Shown here piece by piece: positions 35,240-45,885 of a stretch of 64,000 bases of DNA (positions within the stretch are counted from its first letter, which is position 1; every line of letters begins with the position of its first letter). This stretch comes from an uncultured Pelagibacteraceae bacterium. Lineage in GTDB: Bacteria; Pseudomonadota; Alphaproteobacteria; Pelagibacterales; Pelagibacteraceae. Below the pieces are notes generated by a model. That model was not told the DNA's origin and did not search any database. It saw only the letters and a list, made by a program, of their open reading frames with translations. The stretch lies in assembly GCA_902517535.1 (NCBI GenBank), contig CABYCK010000003.1, forward strand, positions 27,278 through 91,277, read 5' to 3'. A program made the translations under genes and the position numbers.

Positions 35240-37762
35240 ATGGAAAGAGTAAATTTTCAAGTAATTGAAAAAAAATGGCAAAAAAAATTTGCTTTATCAA
35301 ATTTATACAATAAAAAAGGTAAAAAATTTTATTGTTTAGAAATGTTTCCTTACCCATCGGGAAAAATACACATGGGTCATGTGAGAAATTATACAATTGG
35401 TGATGTAATCGCTCGATTTAAATACATGAAAGGTTTCAATGTTTTACACCCAATGGGTTGGGATGCATTTGGTCTTCCGGCTGAAAATGCTGCAAGACAA
35501 AACAACTTAAAACCTAAAGATTGGACAGAAGAAAACATTAATACAATGAGAAAGCAGTTGAAAATGCTTGGCTTATCTATTGATTGGGATTTGGAAGTTT
35601 CAACGTGTAATCCAGATTACTACAAACATCAACAGGAATTATTTATTGATTTTTATAATCTAGGATTGGTTTCTAGAAAAGAAACTTATGTAAATTGGGA
35701 TCCAATTGAAAAAACTGTTTTAGCAAACGAACAGGTGATTAATGGCAAAGGTTGGAGGTCTAATGCAGTTGTAGAAAGAAAAAAATTATCCCAATGGTTT
35801 TTCAACATAACTAAGTTTTCCGAAGAACTTTTGCAAGATTTAGAAAATTTGTCTGGCTGGCCTGATAAAGTCAAATTAATGCAAAAAAATTGGATTGGAA
35901 AATCTTATGGTTGCGAGATTAATTTTAAAATAGATAATCTAGACAAAAATATTAAGGTTTTTACGACTAGACCCGACACAATTTTTGGTGCTAGTTTTTT
36001 AGCTGTTTCAATCGATCATGAGATTAGTAAAAATTTTGTTAATAATAACGACTTTAAAAAATTTCAAGAAGAATGCTCAAAAATTGGAACAACAGAAGAG
36101 GCTTTGGCTAATGCTGAAAAAATTGGTTATAATACTAATCTTTTTGCTAAACACCCATTTATAAAAGGTAAAAAAATTCCAATTTTTTTAGCAAATTTTG
36201 TCTTGATGGATTACGGAAGTGGAGCAATATTTGGTTGTCCAGCTCATGATCAAAGAGATTTTGAATTTGCAACAAAATATGGACTTCCAATAATTAGAGT
36301 TGTTTCAGAAAAAAAAGACGACCAAAAAAGTGATCTTTTGGAAGCTTATACTGGAACAGGGATAATGATTAATTCTGAATTTTTAAACGATTTAAATATT
36401 GCTCAAGCAAAACAAAAAATAATTCAGGAAATAGAAAAAAGAAAGATTGGTATTAGTAAGACCTTATTTAGACTTAAAGATTGGGGAATATCAAGACAAA
36501 GATATTGGGGATGTCCAATACCTATGATTTATTTAGAAGATGGCTCTGTAGTGCCTGTAGAAAAAAGTGAATTACCAATCAAGTTACCGGATGATGTAGA
36601 TCTTAATTCGTCTGGTAATCCACTAGAAAATCACACAAATTGGAAAAAAACTGTTCAAAAAAAAACTGGCAATCCTGCTATAAGAGAAACAGATACTCTA
36701 GATACTTTTGTAGACTCTTCATGGTATTTTATTCGTTTTTGTTCTCCAAACTACAAAGATGCTCCTTACAAATTAAATGATGTGAATTATTGGATGTCTG
36801 TTGACCAATACATTGGGGGCGTTGAACATGCAATTCTACACTTGCTCTATTCTCGTTTCTTTATGAAAGCAATTAAATTAAGTAATAAAAAAGTTAATTG
36901 TTCAGAACCATTCAAAAATTTGTTCACTCAAGGAATGGTTTGTCATGAAACTTATAAAGACTCGAATGGTAACTGGTTGTACCCTGAAGAAGTAGATAAG
37001 CAGTCTTCAGGTAAAGTTTTAAAAAAAAGTGATAAATCAGAAGTTAAAATTGGCCCCTCCGAGTCTATGTCAAAATCAAAAAAAAATACAGTAGATCCTG
37101 AAACAATGATTAATCAATATGGAGCTGATGCTGTTAGATGGTTTATTTTATCTGATAGTCCGCCTGAAAAAGATGTTCAATGGTCTGATACTGGGGTTAT
37201 ATCAGCAAGTAAATTTCTTCAAAAATTTTGGAATTTAAGTCAATTAATTGTTAATAGAAAAGAAAAGAAAACATTAAAAAAGGAACTAGAAGATTTTGAA
37301 ATCAAAATCAATTCTACAAAATTTAAAATAGACAAAGCGATTAATAATTTTCAACTGAACGTTGCGATTGCGCAATTTTACGAAGTTTATAAATATTTGA
37401 ATGATGCTATTGATTTTCAAATTGATAACAAAAAATTAAAAGAAAATTTTAAAGATATAATAAAATTAATGATCCCATTTACACCGCATATAGCCCACGA
37501 GTGTCTAGCTAATCTAAAATGCATAGATGCAAATAAATGGCCAAATATTAACAAAAAGATACTTGAAAATTTAGCAATAAATATGGTTGTACAAGTAAAT
37601 GGTAAAACAAGAGATGTCCTAAATATAAATAGAGACATGAATGAAAAAGAAATAGATAAAATTATAAAAACTAAATCAAAAGCTCAGAAACACATTGTTG
37701 ATAAAAAAGTTGTTAAAACTATCTATATTAAAAATAAAATTATAAATTATATTGTAAAATAA
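35240..37762 (+). CDS. leuS: leucyl-tRNA synthetase
   Basis: Class Ia synthetase for tRNA-Leu with editing domain. The 840 residues show [19 protein letters not shown] (HIGH motif near residue 45), [16 protein letters not shown] and [17 protein letters not shown] of the editing domain, and [14 protein letters not shown]. The KMSKS loop reads [12 protein letters not shown] at about 609-613: the first Lys is Ser, while the second, critical Lys is kept. It is in the run DUF3576-leuS-lptE-holA. Confidence 0.97.
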   Translation: MERVNFQVIEKKWQKKFALSNLYNKKGKKFYCLEMFPYPSGKIHMGHVRNYTIGDVIARFKYMKGFNVLHPMGWDAFGLPAENAARQNNLKPKDWTEENINTMRKQLKMLGLSIDWDLEVSTCNPDYYKHQQELFIDFYNLGLVSRKETYVNWDPIEKTVLANEQVINGKGWRSNAVVERKKLSQWFFNITKFSEELLQDLENLSGWPDKVKLMQKNWIGKSYGCEINFKIDNLDKNIKVFTTRPDTIFGASFLAVSIDHEISKNFVNNNDFKKFQEECSKIGTTEEALANAEKIGYNTNLFAKHPFIKGKKIPIFLANFVLMDYGSGAIFGCPAHDQRDFEFATKYGLPIIRVVSEKKDDQKSDLLEAYTGTGIMINSEFLNDLNIAQAKQKIIQEIEKRKIGISKTLFRLKDWGISRQRYWGCPIPMIYLEDGSVVPVEKSELPIKLPDDVDLNSSGNPLENHTNWKKTVQKKTGNPAIRETDTLDTFVDSSWYFIRFCSPNYKDAPYKLNDVNYWMSVDQYIGGVEHAILHLLYSRFFMKAIKLSNKKVNCSEPFKNLFTQGMVCHETYKDSNGNWLYPEEVDKQSSGKVLKKSDKSEVKIGPSESMSKSKKNTVDPETMINQYGADAVRWFILSDSPPEKDVQWSDTGVISASKFLQKFWNLSQLIVNRKEKKTLKKELEDFEIKINSTKFKIDKAINNFQLNVAIAQFYEVYKYLNDAIDFQIDNKKLKENFKDIIKLMIPFTPHIAHECLANLKCIDANKWPNINKKILENLAINMVVQVNGKTRDVLNINRDMNEKEIDKIIKTKSKAQKHIVDKKVVKTIYIKNKIINYIVK

Positions 37763-37764
37763 AG

Positions 37765-38232
37765 ATGAAAAAAATATTACTATACTGTTTTTTAATGTCA
37801 TTTGTAACAAGTTGTGGTTTCAAAGTAGCAGATAAATCTCAATTCAATAATTTTAAAATACAAAATGTCTCAGCTGTTGGAGATAAAAGAGTAAATTTCA
37901 AAATTAGAAATTTTCTTTTAAATAACGACAAAGAAACTAGTGAAAATATTATATTCGTTAAATTAAATACAAAAAAAACAAAATCTGTAAAAGAAAAGAA
38001 CTTAAAAAATGAAATTACAAAATATCAAATAGTTTTAAACACTAAATTAGATGTAGAAATGAAAATCAATAACTTGATATTTGATATTAGTTCATCAGTT
38101 TCCGGAAATTATTTAGTAGGTGAAAATTATTCAACTTCGTTAAGTAATGAACAAAAGCTGACAGATGACTTGATAGAGACATTGTCGAAACAAATTCTAA
38201 ATAAAATTAATACAAAATTAAATGATCTTTAA
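37765..38232 (+). CDS. lptE: LPS-assembly lipoprotein LptE
   Basis: Partner of the LptD barrel that inserts lipopolysaccharide into the outer membrane. The lipoprotein signal is MKKILLYCFLMSFVTSCGF, with Cys at 17 and the CGF start typical of LptE. It has 155 residues with two short strands and a C-terminal helix. Sequence conservation in this family is low, so the call leans on the leuS-lptE-holA order, which is conserved in Proteobacteria. It starts 2 bases after leuS and overlaps holA by 11. Confidence 0.82.
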   Translation: MKKILLYCFLMSFVTSCGFKVADKSQFNNFKIQNVSAVGDKRVNFKIRNFLLNNDKETSENIIFVKLNTKKTKSVKEKNLKNEITKYQIVLNTKLDVEMKINNLIFDISSSVSGNYLVGENYSTSLSNEQKLTDDLIETLSKQILNKINTKLNDL

Positions 38233-39220
38233 ATCATATCTTTTGGAAAATAATTTAAAAGAAATTTATAAATTCAATTTTTTCTTATTTTATGGCGAAA
38301 ATTTAGGTTTGTTAAAATATTTTAAGAAAAGAATAATAAACGAAAATAAAGACAAGGAAATAATAAATCTATTCTCTGGTGAAATAATAAAAAATCAAGA
38401 TAATCTTTTTAATGAAGTAAAAAATAGTTCATTATTTCATAATGAAAAAATAATCTTAATTAATGATGCAAATGATAAAATTTTGGAAATACTAGAAATG
38501 ATAATAAATGAAACTGTAGATGTTAAAGTCTTCTTATTTTCAGATCTATTAGAAAAGAAATCTAAAATAAGAAATTATTTCGAAAAATCAAAATCATTAG
38601 GAATAACAGCATGCTATCAAGATAATGAAATTGGTATTAGAAAAATCATTCTTGAACAACTAAAAAACTACAAAAATTTAACAAATGAAGTAATTAACAT
38701 TATTACTAAGGTGTCAGGGATGGATAGAGAAAAAGTTAATAACGAAATAGAGAAGATAAAAACTTATTTTCAAGATAAAGTTATAAATATTGAAGATTTA
38801 GATAAGTTGCTAAATATTACAATAAATGAAGATTTTAATAGGTTAAAAAATGAGGCTTTATGCGGTAACAAGCGGAAAACGAATGAGCTGCTTACAGATA
38901 CTGCTTTTGATAACGAGGATAGTTTTTACTACCTAAGCACTTTAAATCAAAGAATTTTCAAATTGATAGAAATTGAAAATTTAAAGGAAAAAAATAATAA
39001 TGTAGAGACAATAGTATCAAATCTGAAACCACCAGTATTCTGGAAAGAAAAACCAATATTGATCTTGCAATCTAAAAAATGGAATAAAGAAAATCTTAAA
39101 TTAGCTAGTCAAAAGACTTATGCAGTAGAAATAAAATTAAAATCAGAGTCATCAGTAAAAAAAGATTTGTTAATCAAAAATCTGCTCGTTGAATTGTGTG
39201 CTGCAGTTAGTCACGTTTAA
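38222..39220 (+). CDS. holA: DNA polymerase III delta subunit
   Basis: Clamp-loader subunit that opens the beta clamp. The 332 residues contain NFFLFYGENLGLLKYFKKRI, the start of the first domain, then the linker around FLFSDLLEKKSKIRNYFEK, and the C-terminal helical domain with YYLSTLNQRIFKLIEIE and PPVFWKEKPIL. Similarity to E. coli HolA is low, as usual, but context (leuS-lptE-holA) is decisive. It overlaps the end of parB on the other strand by 14 bases. Confidence 0.9.
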   Translation: MIFKSYLLENNLKEIYKFNFFLFYGENLGLLKYFKKRIINENKDKEIINLFSGEIIKNQDNLFNEVKNSSLFHNEKIILINDANDKILEILEMIINETVDVKVFLFSDLLEKKSKIRNYFEKSKSLGITACYQDNEIGIRKIILEQLKNYKNLTNEVINIITKVSGMDREKVNNEIEKIKTYFQDKVINIEDLDKLLNITINEDFNRLKNEALCGNKRKTNELLTDTAFDNEDSFYYLSTLNQRIFKLIEIENLKEKNNNVETIVSNLKPPVFWKEKPILILQSKKWNKENLKLASQKTYAVEIKLKSESSVKKDLLIKNLLVELCAAVSHV

Positions 39221-40073
39221 GCAATTTTGAAACTAATTCAAATTGTTCTAAATTTTTATATTGGATTGTAATTTTACCACTATTATTTCTTTTATTAAAA
39301 ATATCAACTTTTAGTCCTAACTTATCTTCAATAATTTTTTTTTCATTTAAAATATTCGAGTCTATTCTTATAAAACCAGGTTTCTGAGGACTTTTTTTAC
39401 CTCTTACTAAAAGTTCTACGCTTCTTGCACTTAATTTTTTTGCTACAATTTCTTCTGCTATATTTGTTGCACTAGGCAAGCCGATTAATGGCCTAGCTTG
39501 TCCTGCACTTAAATTCCCTTCCTCTATCATTCCGATTACGTCTTTTGGTAATGTTAAAAGTCTTAATGTATTACTTATATGACTTCTGCTTTTAGACATA
39601 AAGCTAGCTATTTTTTCATGATCATAATTAAATTCGTCTGATAGTCTTTGATAACCTTTGGCTTCTTCTATTGCATTTAGATCATCTCTTTGAATATTTT
39701 CTACAATGGCAACTTCTAAAGCTTCGTTATCGCTTAAATTTAAAAGAACTATTGGCACTTCATGTAAACCTGCATTTTGAGCAGCTAGCCACCTTCGTTC
39801 TCCTGCAACTATTTCATATCGGCCTGGATCGACTTTATCTTCTCTGACAGCTATAGGCTGTATGATACCGTTTTTTCTTATAGAACTAGCTAATTCCGCC
39901 AATTTAGCTTGATCAAAATGTACTCTAGGTTGATATTTATTTGGACTTAAATCACTAATATTTACATTAAGCCTTTGTAAATTAGTATTCTCTTTTTTTT
40001 TGTTTATCGTTTTCTGCTCTCCAAAAAGAGCCGATAATCCTCTACCTAAACCTTTTTTTTTTGCTTTCTTCAT
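39207..40073 (-). CDS. parB: chromosome-partitioning protein ParB
   Basis: CTP-dependent clamp that loads at parS and spreads along origin DNA. The 288 residues start KKKGLGRGLSALFGE. They include ISDLSPNKYQPRVHFD, the nuclease-like/CTP-binding GERRWLAAQNAG, and the helix-turn-helix around KIASFMSKSRSHISNTLRLL. It overlaps parA by 4 bases in the operon mnmG-rsmG-parA-parB. Two parS-like sites lie about 1.0-1.1 kb upstream inside rsmG. Confidence 0.97.
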   Translation of the reverse strand: MKKAKKKGLGRGLSALFGEQKTINKKKENTNLQRLNVNISDLSPNKYQPRVHFDQAKLAELASSIRKNGIIQPIAVREDKVDPGRYEIVAGERRWLAAQNAGLHEVPIVLLNLSDNEALEVAIVENIQRDDLNAIEEAKGYQRLSDEFNYDHEKIASFMSKSRSHISNTLRLLTLPKDVIGMIEEGNLSAGQARPLIGLPSATNIAEEIVAKKLSARSVELLVRGKKSPQKPGFIRIDSNILNEKKIIEDKLGLKVDIFNKRNNSGKITIQYKNLEQFELVSKLLKRD

Positions 40074-40885
40074 GCCGCGCTTTCCACCTTCTCTTTTCCT
40101 TTAGATAAGAATTCTTCAGCTAGTTTAAAATATGATTTGCTACCTACGCAAGATTTGTCATAAATTACACATGGCAATCCGTGAGATGGTGCTTCTGAAA
40201 GCCTTACATTTCTTGGTATTACAGTTTTATATACTTTTTCTTTAAAATAATTTCTAGCTTCTTTATCTACTTGCGATGATAATTTGTTTCTTTTATCAAA
40301 CATAGTCAGAAGAATTCCTTTAACATTTAGATTAGGATTTAAGTTAATTTTAATTCTATCAATTGTTTTAACTAACTGGGTAATTCCTTCTAATGCAAAA
40401 AATTCTGTTTGTAGTGGAACTAATAATTCATCCGATGCTACTAAAGCCATAATAGTGAGAAGACTTAATGAAGGTGGACAATCTATAAATATATTATCAT
40501 ATTTAGATAATAAATTATTTCTTTCTTCATCCAGTATTTGTTTTAAAACAAATGCTCTATTTGCGTCATTAGCAGTTTCGACTTCTAAACCGGATAAATT
40601 TACATTTGATCCGATCAAATCTAAATTATTGACATCTGTACGTTGTAACGCATCTCTAACTTTTATTTTTTGTATTAGAATATTGTAAATATTTTTTTCT
40701 TCGTCATTATTTGATTTACCTAATCCAGTAGTAGCGTTCCCTTGGGGATCAAGGTCTATTATTAAATTATTTTGACCCATAATGGACAGTGATGATGCTA
40801 GATTAATAACAGTTGTAGTTTTCCCTACTCCTCCCTTTTGATTTATAACTGCTATGATAGATTTTTTTTTAATTTTTTCCTGCAT
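40070..40885 (-). CDS. parA: chromosome-partitioning ATPase ParA
   Basis: Deviant Walker ATPase that moves ParB-bound origins. The 271 residues have the P-loop NQKGGVGKTTTVINLA, the DLDPQGNATTGLG switch and FIDCPPSLSLLT. It starts in the end of rsmG (17-base overlap) and overlaps parB by 4 bases, so rsmG, parA and parB are translationally linked. Confidence 0.97.
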   Translation of the reverse strand: MQEKIKKKSIIAVINQKGGVGKTTTVINLASSLSIMGQNNLIIDLDPQGNATTGLGKSNNDEEKNIYNILIQKIKVRDALQRTDVNNLDLIGSNVNLSGLEVETANDANRAFVLKQILDEERNNLLSKYDNIFIDCPPSLSLLTIMALVASDELLVPLQTEFFALEGITQLVKTIDRIKINLNPNLNVKGILLTMFDKRNKLSSQVDKEARNYFKEKVYKTVIPRNVRLSEAPSHGLPCVIYDKSCVGSKSYFKLAEEFLSKGKEKVESAA

Positions 40886-41486
40886 CTATTATAATTATCT
40901 TTGAGTCCTTATTTGTTATACTTTTCACCAATCTATATCTGTAATTAGATTTCAAAGATACATTATTTATTTCTATTTGTGCATTTTTTCCCTTAAGTAT
41001 TATTAATTTATGTCTATTTTTAATTTTTTCACGTGAAATAGATAATATTTCCTCTAATTTTTTAAAGGCTCTGCAAACTATTACATCAGATTTAATTTTA
41101 TCACTGTACACATTTCCCAAAATTTCAACATTTAATGCCAGTTTTGAGCTTACTTCGCTTAGAAACCCTCTTTTAATTGCTGATTTTTCATACAATTTCA
41201 CGTGAAACTTGCAATTTGCATCAAAAATAGCAATGATCAGGCCTGGAAAACCTGCACCAGAGCCAAAATCACTAATTCCTTTTGTTCCAGAAGGTAAATA
41301 CTGAACTATTTGTGCAGAATCAAGAATATGCCTATCCCAAATATTAATTTCTGTACTTTTTGCTATTAAATTATAACGTTGATTATAATCTAAAAGCATT
41401 TTTTCATAAATTTCCAGTTTATTTATTGACTCTTTTGAAAAATTAAGATTTTTATGCAGGTAATTAATTACCTCTGCTTTATTCAT
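40869..41486 (-). CDS. rsmG: 16S rRNA 7-methylguanosine methyltransferase RsmG
   Basis: Methylates G527 of 16S rRNA. The 205 residues have NLIAKSTEINIWDRHILDS and the SAM-binding ISDFGSGAGFPGLIIAIF, then VCRAFKKLEEIL. It shares a base with the mnmG stop and overlaps parA. The coding sequence is unusual in holding two copies of the palindrome TTTCACGTGAAA (41027-41038 and 41196-41207), which are parS candidates. Confidence 0.96.
   Translation of the reverse strand: MNKAEVINYLHKNLNFSKESINKLEIYEKMLLDYNQRYNLIAKSTEINIWDRHILDSAQIVQYLPSGTKGISDFGSGAGFPGLIIAIFDANCKFHVKLYEKSAIKRGFLSEVSSKLALNVEILGNVYSDKIKSDVIVCRAFKKLEEILSISREKIKNRHKLIILKGKNAQIEINNVSLKSNYRYRLVKSITNKDSKIIIIDAGKN
41027..41038. other. parS candidate site 1 (in rsmG)
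   Basis: The perfect 12-bp palindrome TTTCACGTGAAA sits at the core of a 16-mer (41025-41040) that matches the widespread parS consensus TGTTTCACGTGAAACA at 14 of 16 positions. It lies inside rsmG, about 140 bases before the parA start. It should be the ParB nucleation site. Confidence 0.85.
41196..41207. other. parS candidate site 2 (in rsmG)
   Basis: A second exact copy of TTTCACGTGAAA, 169 bases from the first and in the same gene. The 16-mer matches the parS consensus at 13 of 16 positions, with all mismatches in the outer bases. A 12-bp palindrome repeated twice within 200 bases, next to parAB, is very unlikely by chance in AT-rich DNA. Confidence 0.8.
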
Positions 41487-43354
41487 TAAGCAGAAACTCG
41501 TTTTTTTCCTCTTTTTAAATGAGACATGATAATTATTGCGGCTGCTGGAGTTACACCATCTATCCTAAGAGCCTGACCCAATGTTCTTGGCTTTATTTTT
41601 TTTAGCTTAGATTTAATTTCATTGGATAACCCACTTAATAGATCAAAGTCGATATCATTAGGTATTATAAAAGACTCATCTCTACTGAAAGTCTCTATAT
41701 CGCGAGATTGACGATCCAGGTAACCTTGATAGTGTGCATCGATTTCAACCTGCTTATCTAACTGGGTATTGATAAAAGGAATGTCAGAAAATATATGCCT
41801 TATTTTAGCCATATTTAAATTTCTTTGTCCCATTATTTTAAATACGGATCTTTTAACTCCGTCCATGGCAATTTTAATTGAATATTTTTTAGCTTGATTG
41901 GGTGAAAGAACTTTTGTTTGTAGAGAATTTTTTAATACAAGCAAATAATTTTTTTTTTCAAGAAATAATTTTTTTCTAGTAGGACTTAATAAATTTATCT
42001 TGATTCCTAAGGGAGATAATCTTTGATCTGCATTATCAGCTCTTAACGTAAGTCTGTATTCTGCTCTTGATGTAAACATTCTATAAGGTTCACTGACACC
42101 TTTCGTTATCAAATCATCAATCATTACACCAATGTAAGAATTAGATCTATTCAAAATAAATGATTTATGTTTTTTAATCTTTAGAGCAGCGTTGATACCA
42201 GCTATTAATCCTTGTGCGGCAGCTTCTTCGTAACCTGTTGTGCCATTAATTTGACCAGCTAAATATAATGATTTAATTTTTTTTGTTTCTAAAGTGGACG
42301 TAAGTTCACGAGGGTCTACATAATCATATTCAATAGCATACCCAGCTCTTTTCATTTGCACTGCTTCTAAACCCCTGATTTTACTTAATATTTTTAACTG
42401 TATCTCCTCAGGCAGGGATGTTGAGATACCATTGGGATAAATAGTGTTATCATTTAAACCTTCTGGCTCAAGAAATATTTGATGTCTTTCTTTATCCTTA
42501 AATTTAACAATCTTATCTTCTATAGATGGACAATATCTTGGGCCCACTCCTTTAATGTTTCCTGAATACATAGCGCTTTTAGAAATATTATCACTTATAA
42601 TTTTATGTACTTCGTTATTTGTATAAGTCATTCCACATTTAATTTGTTTATTATCAGTCTTATTTGTTAAAAAAGAAAAATAATAATGATCATCATCTGC
42701 TGGCTGCAATTCTAAATCATCATAATTAATCGTATCACCATCTAGTCTAGGAGGTGTTCCTGTTTTCAATCTTCCTATCTGCATTTCAAATTTAGACAAT
42801 TGTTCGCTCAGACCAGTTGATGGTTTTTCATCATAGCGCCCCGCTGGTATCTGGGTTTCGCCTATATGTATTAAACCATTCAAAAAAGTTCCGGTCGTAA
42901 GTATTAATTCTTTCGTTCTTATTTCTTTGCCACTCTGACAAACAAATCCTATAACTATGTTACTCTTAAACAAGAATTTGACTACTGGGTCAGCTATAAC
43001 CTCTAAATTTTTATAATTTAACAAAATTTTTTGCATATGTTCTTTATAAAGAGCTCTGTCTGACTGGGTCCTAGGTCCTTGTACAGCAGGACCACGACTT
43101 CTATTTAATAATCTAAATTGAATACCTGATTTATCAGCTACAACACCCATCACACCATCTAAAGCATCAATTTCTCTAACAAGGTGCCCTTTTCCAAGCC
43201 CCCCGATAGCGGGATTACATGACATTTCGCCAATAGTTTCTATTTTATGAGTAAAAAGAGCAGTATTTACGCCCATTCTAGCGGAAGCTGCTGCTGCCTC
43301 ACATCCAGCATGTCCCCCACCTATAACTACTACATCATAGCTTTGTTTTATCAT
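41486..43354 (-). CDS. mnmG: tRNA 5-carboxymethylaminomethyl modification enzyme MnmG (GidA)
   Basis: FAD enzyme that with MnmE modifies U34 in the wobble position. The 622 residues start with the FAD-binding [14 protein letters not shown] and contain [44 protein letters not shown] and the C-terminal helical part. It follows mnmE after 42 bases and leads into rsmG-parA-parB, the classic origin-proximal order. Confidence 0.98.
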   Translation of the reverse strand: MIKQSYDVVVIGGGHAGCEAAAASARMGVNTALFTHKIETIGEMSCNPAIGGLGKGHLVREIDALDGVMGVVADKSGIQFRLLNRSRGPAVQGPRTQSDRALYKEHMQKILLNYKNLEVIADPVVKFLFKSNIVIGFVCQSGKEIRTKELILTTGTFLNGLIHIGETQIPAGRYDEKPSTGLSEQLSKFEMQIGRLKTGTPPRLDGDTINYDDLELQPADDDHYYFSFLTNKTDNKQIKCGMTYTNNEVHKIISDNISKSAMYSGNIKGVGPRYCPSIEDKIVKFKDKERHQIFLEPEGLNDNTIYPNGISTSLPEEIQLKILSKIRGLEAVQMKRAGYAIEYDYVDPRELTSTLETKKIKSLYLAGQINGTTGYEEAAAQGLIAGINAALKIKKHKSFILNRSNSYIGVMIDDLITKGVSEPYRMFTSRAEYRLTLRADNADQRLSPLGIKINLLSPTRKKLFLEKKNYLLVLKNSLQTKVLSPNQAKKYSIKIAMDGVKRSVFKIMGQRNLNMAKIRHIFSDIPFINTQLDKQVEIDAHYQGYLDRQSRDIETFSRDESFIIPNDIDFDLLSGLSNEIKSKLKKIKPRTLGQALRIDGVTPAAAIIIMSHLKRGKKRVSA

Positions 43355-43396
43355 GCTGTGAATGTAAACTTCTGAATTAAGAATACAAGAAGTATT

Positions 43397-44725
43397 TTAT
43401 TTACCAATACAGAAGTCTTTAAATATAGATCCAAGTATTTCTTCGACATCTACCTTACCGACGATACTACCAAGATGTCGTGTGGCCATTCTTAAGTCTT
43501 CAGCAGCTAATTCGAGGTCTTTGCTTTGATCCTTTTGAAGAAACTTGTTAATTTCTTTTAAGCAATCATTAAGCTTAACTCTATGCCTTTCTCTAGTAAT
43601 TAAAGCGCTATTATTGGATGTGTATTTTTTACTTAACTTAGTTTTTATCAAATTTATTAATTTATCAATATTTTTATTATTTTTTACTGAAGCTAAAACA
43701 GTATCAACGTCAAATTTATGATTTTGCTTATTTTGTACGTCTGATTTGTTTAGTAAAACTATTGTATCTTTATTAATCATTTTCTCAATTTCATTATTAA
43801 TAGTTTTGGAAGAATTATCTATAACCACAATATTTAAATCAGCTTCTTTCGATTTTCCTAGAGCTAAAGAAATACCTTTTTTTTCAACTTCATTTTTAGC
43901 CTCCCTGATACCAGCTGTATCTGCTAGTATTACTGGATACCCATCTATATTTAGATAGGTCTCAATAACATCTCTTGTAGTACCAGCTTCATCTGAAACT
44001 ATGGCCACGTCTCTTTTAGCAATTAAATTTAATAAGGATGATTTTCCCGCATTCACTTCTCCAGTAATAGACACTCTAAAGCCGTCTCTTATTTTTTCTC
44101 CAATTTTATTGTCCTCTATTATTTTATGAATATCTTCATAGACGTCCTTAACCGAGCTCTGTACTTCTTTGAGAACTTTTTCAGGAAGATCGTCTTCTGC
44201 GAAATCTATTTTAGCTTCTATATATGAAAGGGATTTAATTAATTTTTTTCTTAAATCATCATAATATTTAGAAGCATTACCTTGAACTAATTTAATAGCT
44301 TGTTCTCTTTGAAGCTCAGTTTCAGCATGGATTAAATCCCCTATACTTTCTGCTTTTAAAAGATCTATTTTATCATTCTGGAAGGCAACTTTTGTAAACT
44401 CTCCTGGCTCAGCTAACCTACAATCATCTTGTTCGGACAGTACTTTCAAAAGTGCATTAATAACTGCGTTACTACCGTGAACCTGAAACTCTGCCAAATC
44501 ATCCCCCGTATAGCTATAAGGGGCAGGGAACCACAATAATAGAGCTTCGGGATCAATAACATTCTTAGTTTTAGGATCATAAAATTTACAAAAATTCACC
44601 TCATTAGATTTAATTTCTTTTAATTGAGTTAAATTTTTACAAACCTGCAGACTGCTGTTTCCAGAAATTCTAACAATAGCAATTCCTGATGGACCTCTGC
44701 CAGAAGAAAGAGCGTATATGTTCAT
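43397..44725 (-). CDS. mnmE: tRNA modification GTPase MnmE (TrmE)
   Basis: Partner of MnmG; binds formyl-tetrahydrofolate and GTP. The 442 residues have an N-terminal folate domain (GRGPSGIAIVRISG, FPAPYSYTGDDLAEFQVHG), a G domain with GEVNAGKSSLLN and DTAGIREA, and the catalytic C-terminal CIGK as the last four residues. In many relatives rho lies directly upstream; here rho is at 62577, on the other strand and 18 kb away. Confidence 0.98.
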   Translation of the reverse strand: MNIYALSSGRGPSGIAIVRISGNSSLQVCKNLTQLKEIKSNEVNFCKFYDPKTKNVIDPEALLLWFPAPYSYTGDDLAEFQVHGSNAVINALLKVLSEQDDCRLAEPGEFTKVAFQNDKIDLLKAESIGDLIHAETELQREQAIKLVQGNASKYYDDLRKKLIKSLSYIEAKIDFAEDDLPEKVLKEVQSSVKDVYEDIHKIIEDNKIGEKIRDGFRVSITGEVNAGKSSLLNLIAKRDVAIVSDEAGTTRDVIETYLNIDGYPVILADTAGIREAKNEVEKKGISLALGKSKEADLNIVVIDNSSKTINNEIEKMINKDTIVLLNKSDVQNKQNHKFDVDTVLASVKNNKNIDKLINLIKTKLSKKYTSNNSALITRERHRVKLNDCLKEINKFLQKDQSKDLELAAEDLRMATRHLGSIVGKVDVEEILGSIFKDFCIGK

Positions 44726-44729
44726 TGAA

Positions 44730-45827
44730 TTAAATTGATAAACCTTGATTTGAAATAAATTTACTTATTTTTTTAAGTGTATTATTTTTTGAAACTTTTT
44801 TTAAAATTACATCTTTTAAAGGATCTAATAATTTATTTTGTTTAAAAAAGTTATGAGTTAAATCAATACCAACACCTGTAATAATATTTTCAGATTTTCT
44901 TTGATTTGAAAAATCCTCAAGAGCAGGACTGCTTTTAATCGACATACCCAAACCTGTATAATACTTTAAAACTTCTTTTAATTTTTTTATATCTCTCAAC
45001 ACTAAATTGAAGCCTTGTCCTGCAACAGGGTGGATTGTATGAAGTCCTTCTCCTAAAATAAGAATATCATTTTTATAATAAGTTCTTTTTAAATTTAATG
45101 TTAAAGGGTAAGATTGAATATTAGTAATATTAATATTTTTAACTTTTAAAATTTCACAAATTTTTGATTTAATTGTAGAGCTGATATTTTTTGTTACAAA
45201 TTCTTTTTTTACACTCCATACAAAAGAAAAATTATTTTTTGAAAAGGGTAATATTGCCAATGGTCCTTCCTTTAGAAAGAATTGATTAGTGCTTATATCT
45301 TTTATGTTATGCTTAACATATCCTGTTAAAGCCATTTCTTTATAATCTTTTTCTATAGATCTTCTTTTGATAACGTTTTGGTAAATTTTAGAGTTTCTTC
45401 CTAGACAAAGGACTTTTAAATCATATCCATCTAGATCGGATGATTTGTTAATATTTTTTCGTATGATTTTAATTTTCTTTTTTTTAATCTCTTTATTTAA
45501 AACATCTTTAATTTTATCATTCTCAAATACATATAAAAGATTGTTACTTTCTTCATTGAAATTTAAGAAATTTATATTTTTTTCGTTAGACTCATAAAAA
45601 AGGTTTATTTTTTTCGATGGCCAGAACAATCTCTTGTCTAATTTGTCTAAAACGTGATGAAAAAATTCATAATTTGAGGATGATATAGCAGTAGTTCTCT
45701 TATCTTTTTTAAGCTTATTTTTTTTTGTTATAATTTGAACATCTAAAGAAGGCAGTTCGTTTAATGCTAAAGCAGTCATTAAACCCGCTAGACCGTCTCC
45801 AACTATACAAATTCTCTGTTTTTTCAT
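44730..45827 (-). CDS. UbiH/COQ6-family FAD monooxygenase
   Basis: Probable ubiquinone-ring hydroxylase, 365 residues. The FAD-binding motif is ICIVGDGLAGLMTALAL at the N-terminus, and the second FAD motif is GLHTIHPVAGQGFNLVLRD near residue 280, close to the HPVAGQG signature of UbiH/UbiF. Which ring carbon it hydroxylates cannot be told. It lies 4 bases upstream of mnmE on the same strand and diverges from ftsK over 58 AT-rich bases. Confidence 0.85.
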   Translation of the reverse strand: MKKQRICIVGDGLAGLMTALALNELPSLDVQIITKKNKLKKDKRTTAISSSNYEFFHHVLDKLDKRLFWPSKKINLFYESNEKNINFLNFNEESNNLLYVFENDKIKDVLNKEIKKKKIKIIRKNINKSSDLDGYDLKVLCLGRNSKIYQNVIKRRSIEKDYKEMALTGYVKHNIKDISTNQFFLKEGPLAILPFSKNNFSFVWSVKKEFVTKNISSTIKSKICEILKVKNINITNIQSYPLTLNLKRTYYKNDILILGEGLHTIHPVAGQGFNLVLRDIKKLKEVLKYYTGLGMSIKSSPALEDFSNQRKSENIITGVGIDLTHNFFKQNKLLDPLKDVILKKVSKNNTLKKISKFISNQGLSI

Positions 45828-45885
45828 ATTATAAAATTTTTCTCACTTTCATAAAAATGGTAAAAAGTACGTAAAACGATTCGAT

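Noticed and set aside
37061..37078. LeuRS KMSKS altered to SMSKS
   Set aside because: The first Lys of this motif varies in many synthetases and the key second Lys is present, so it is not reported as a defect.
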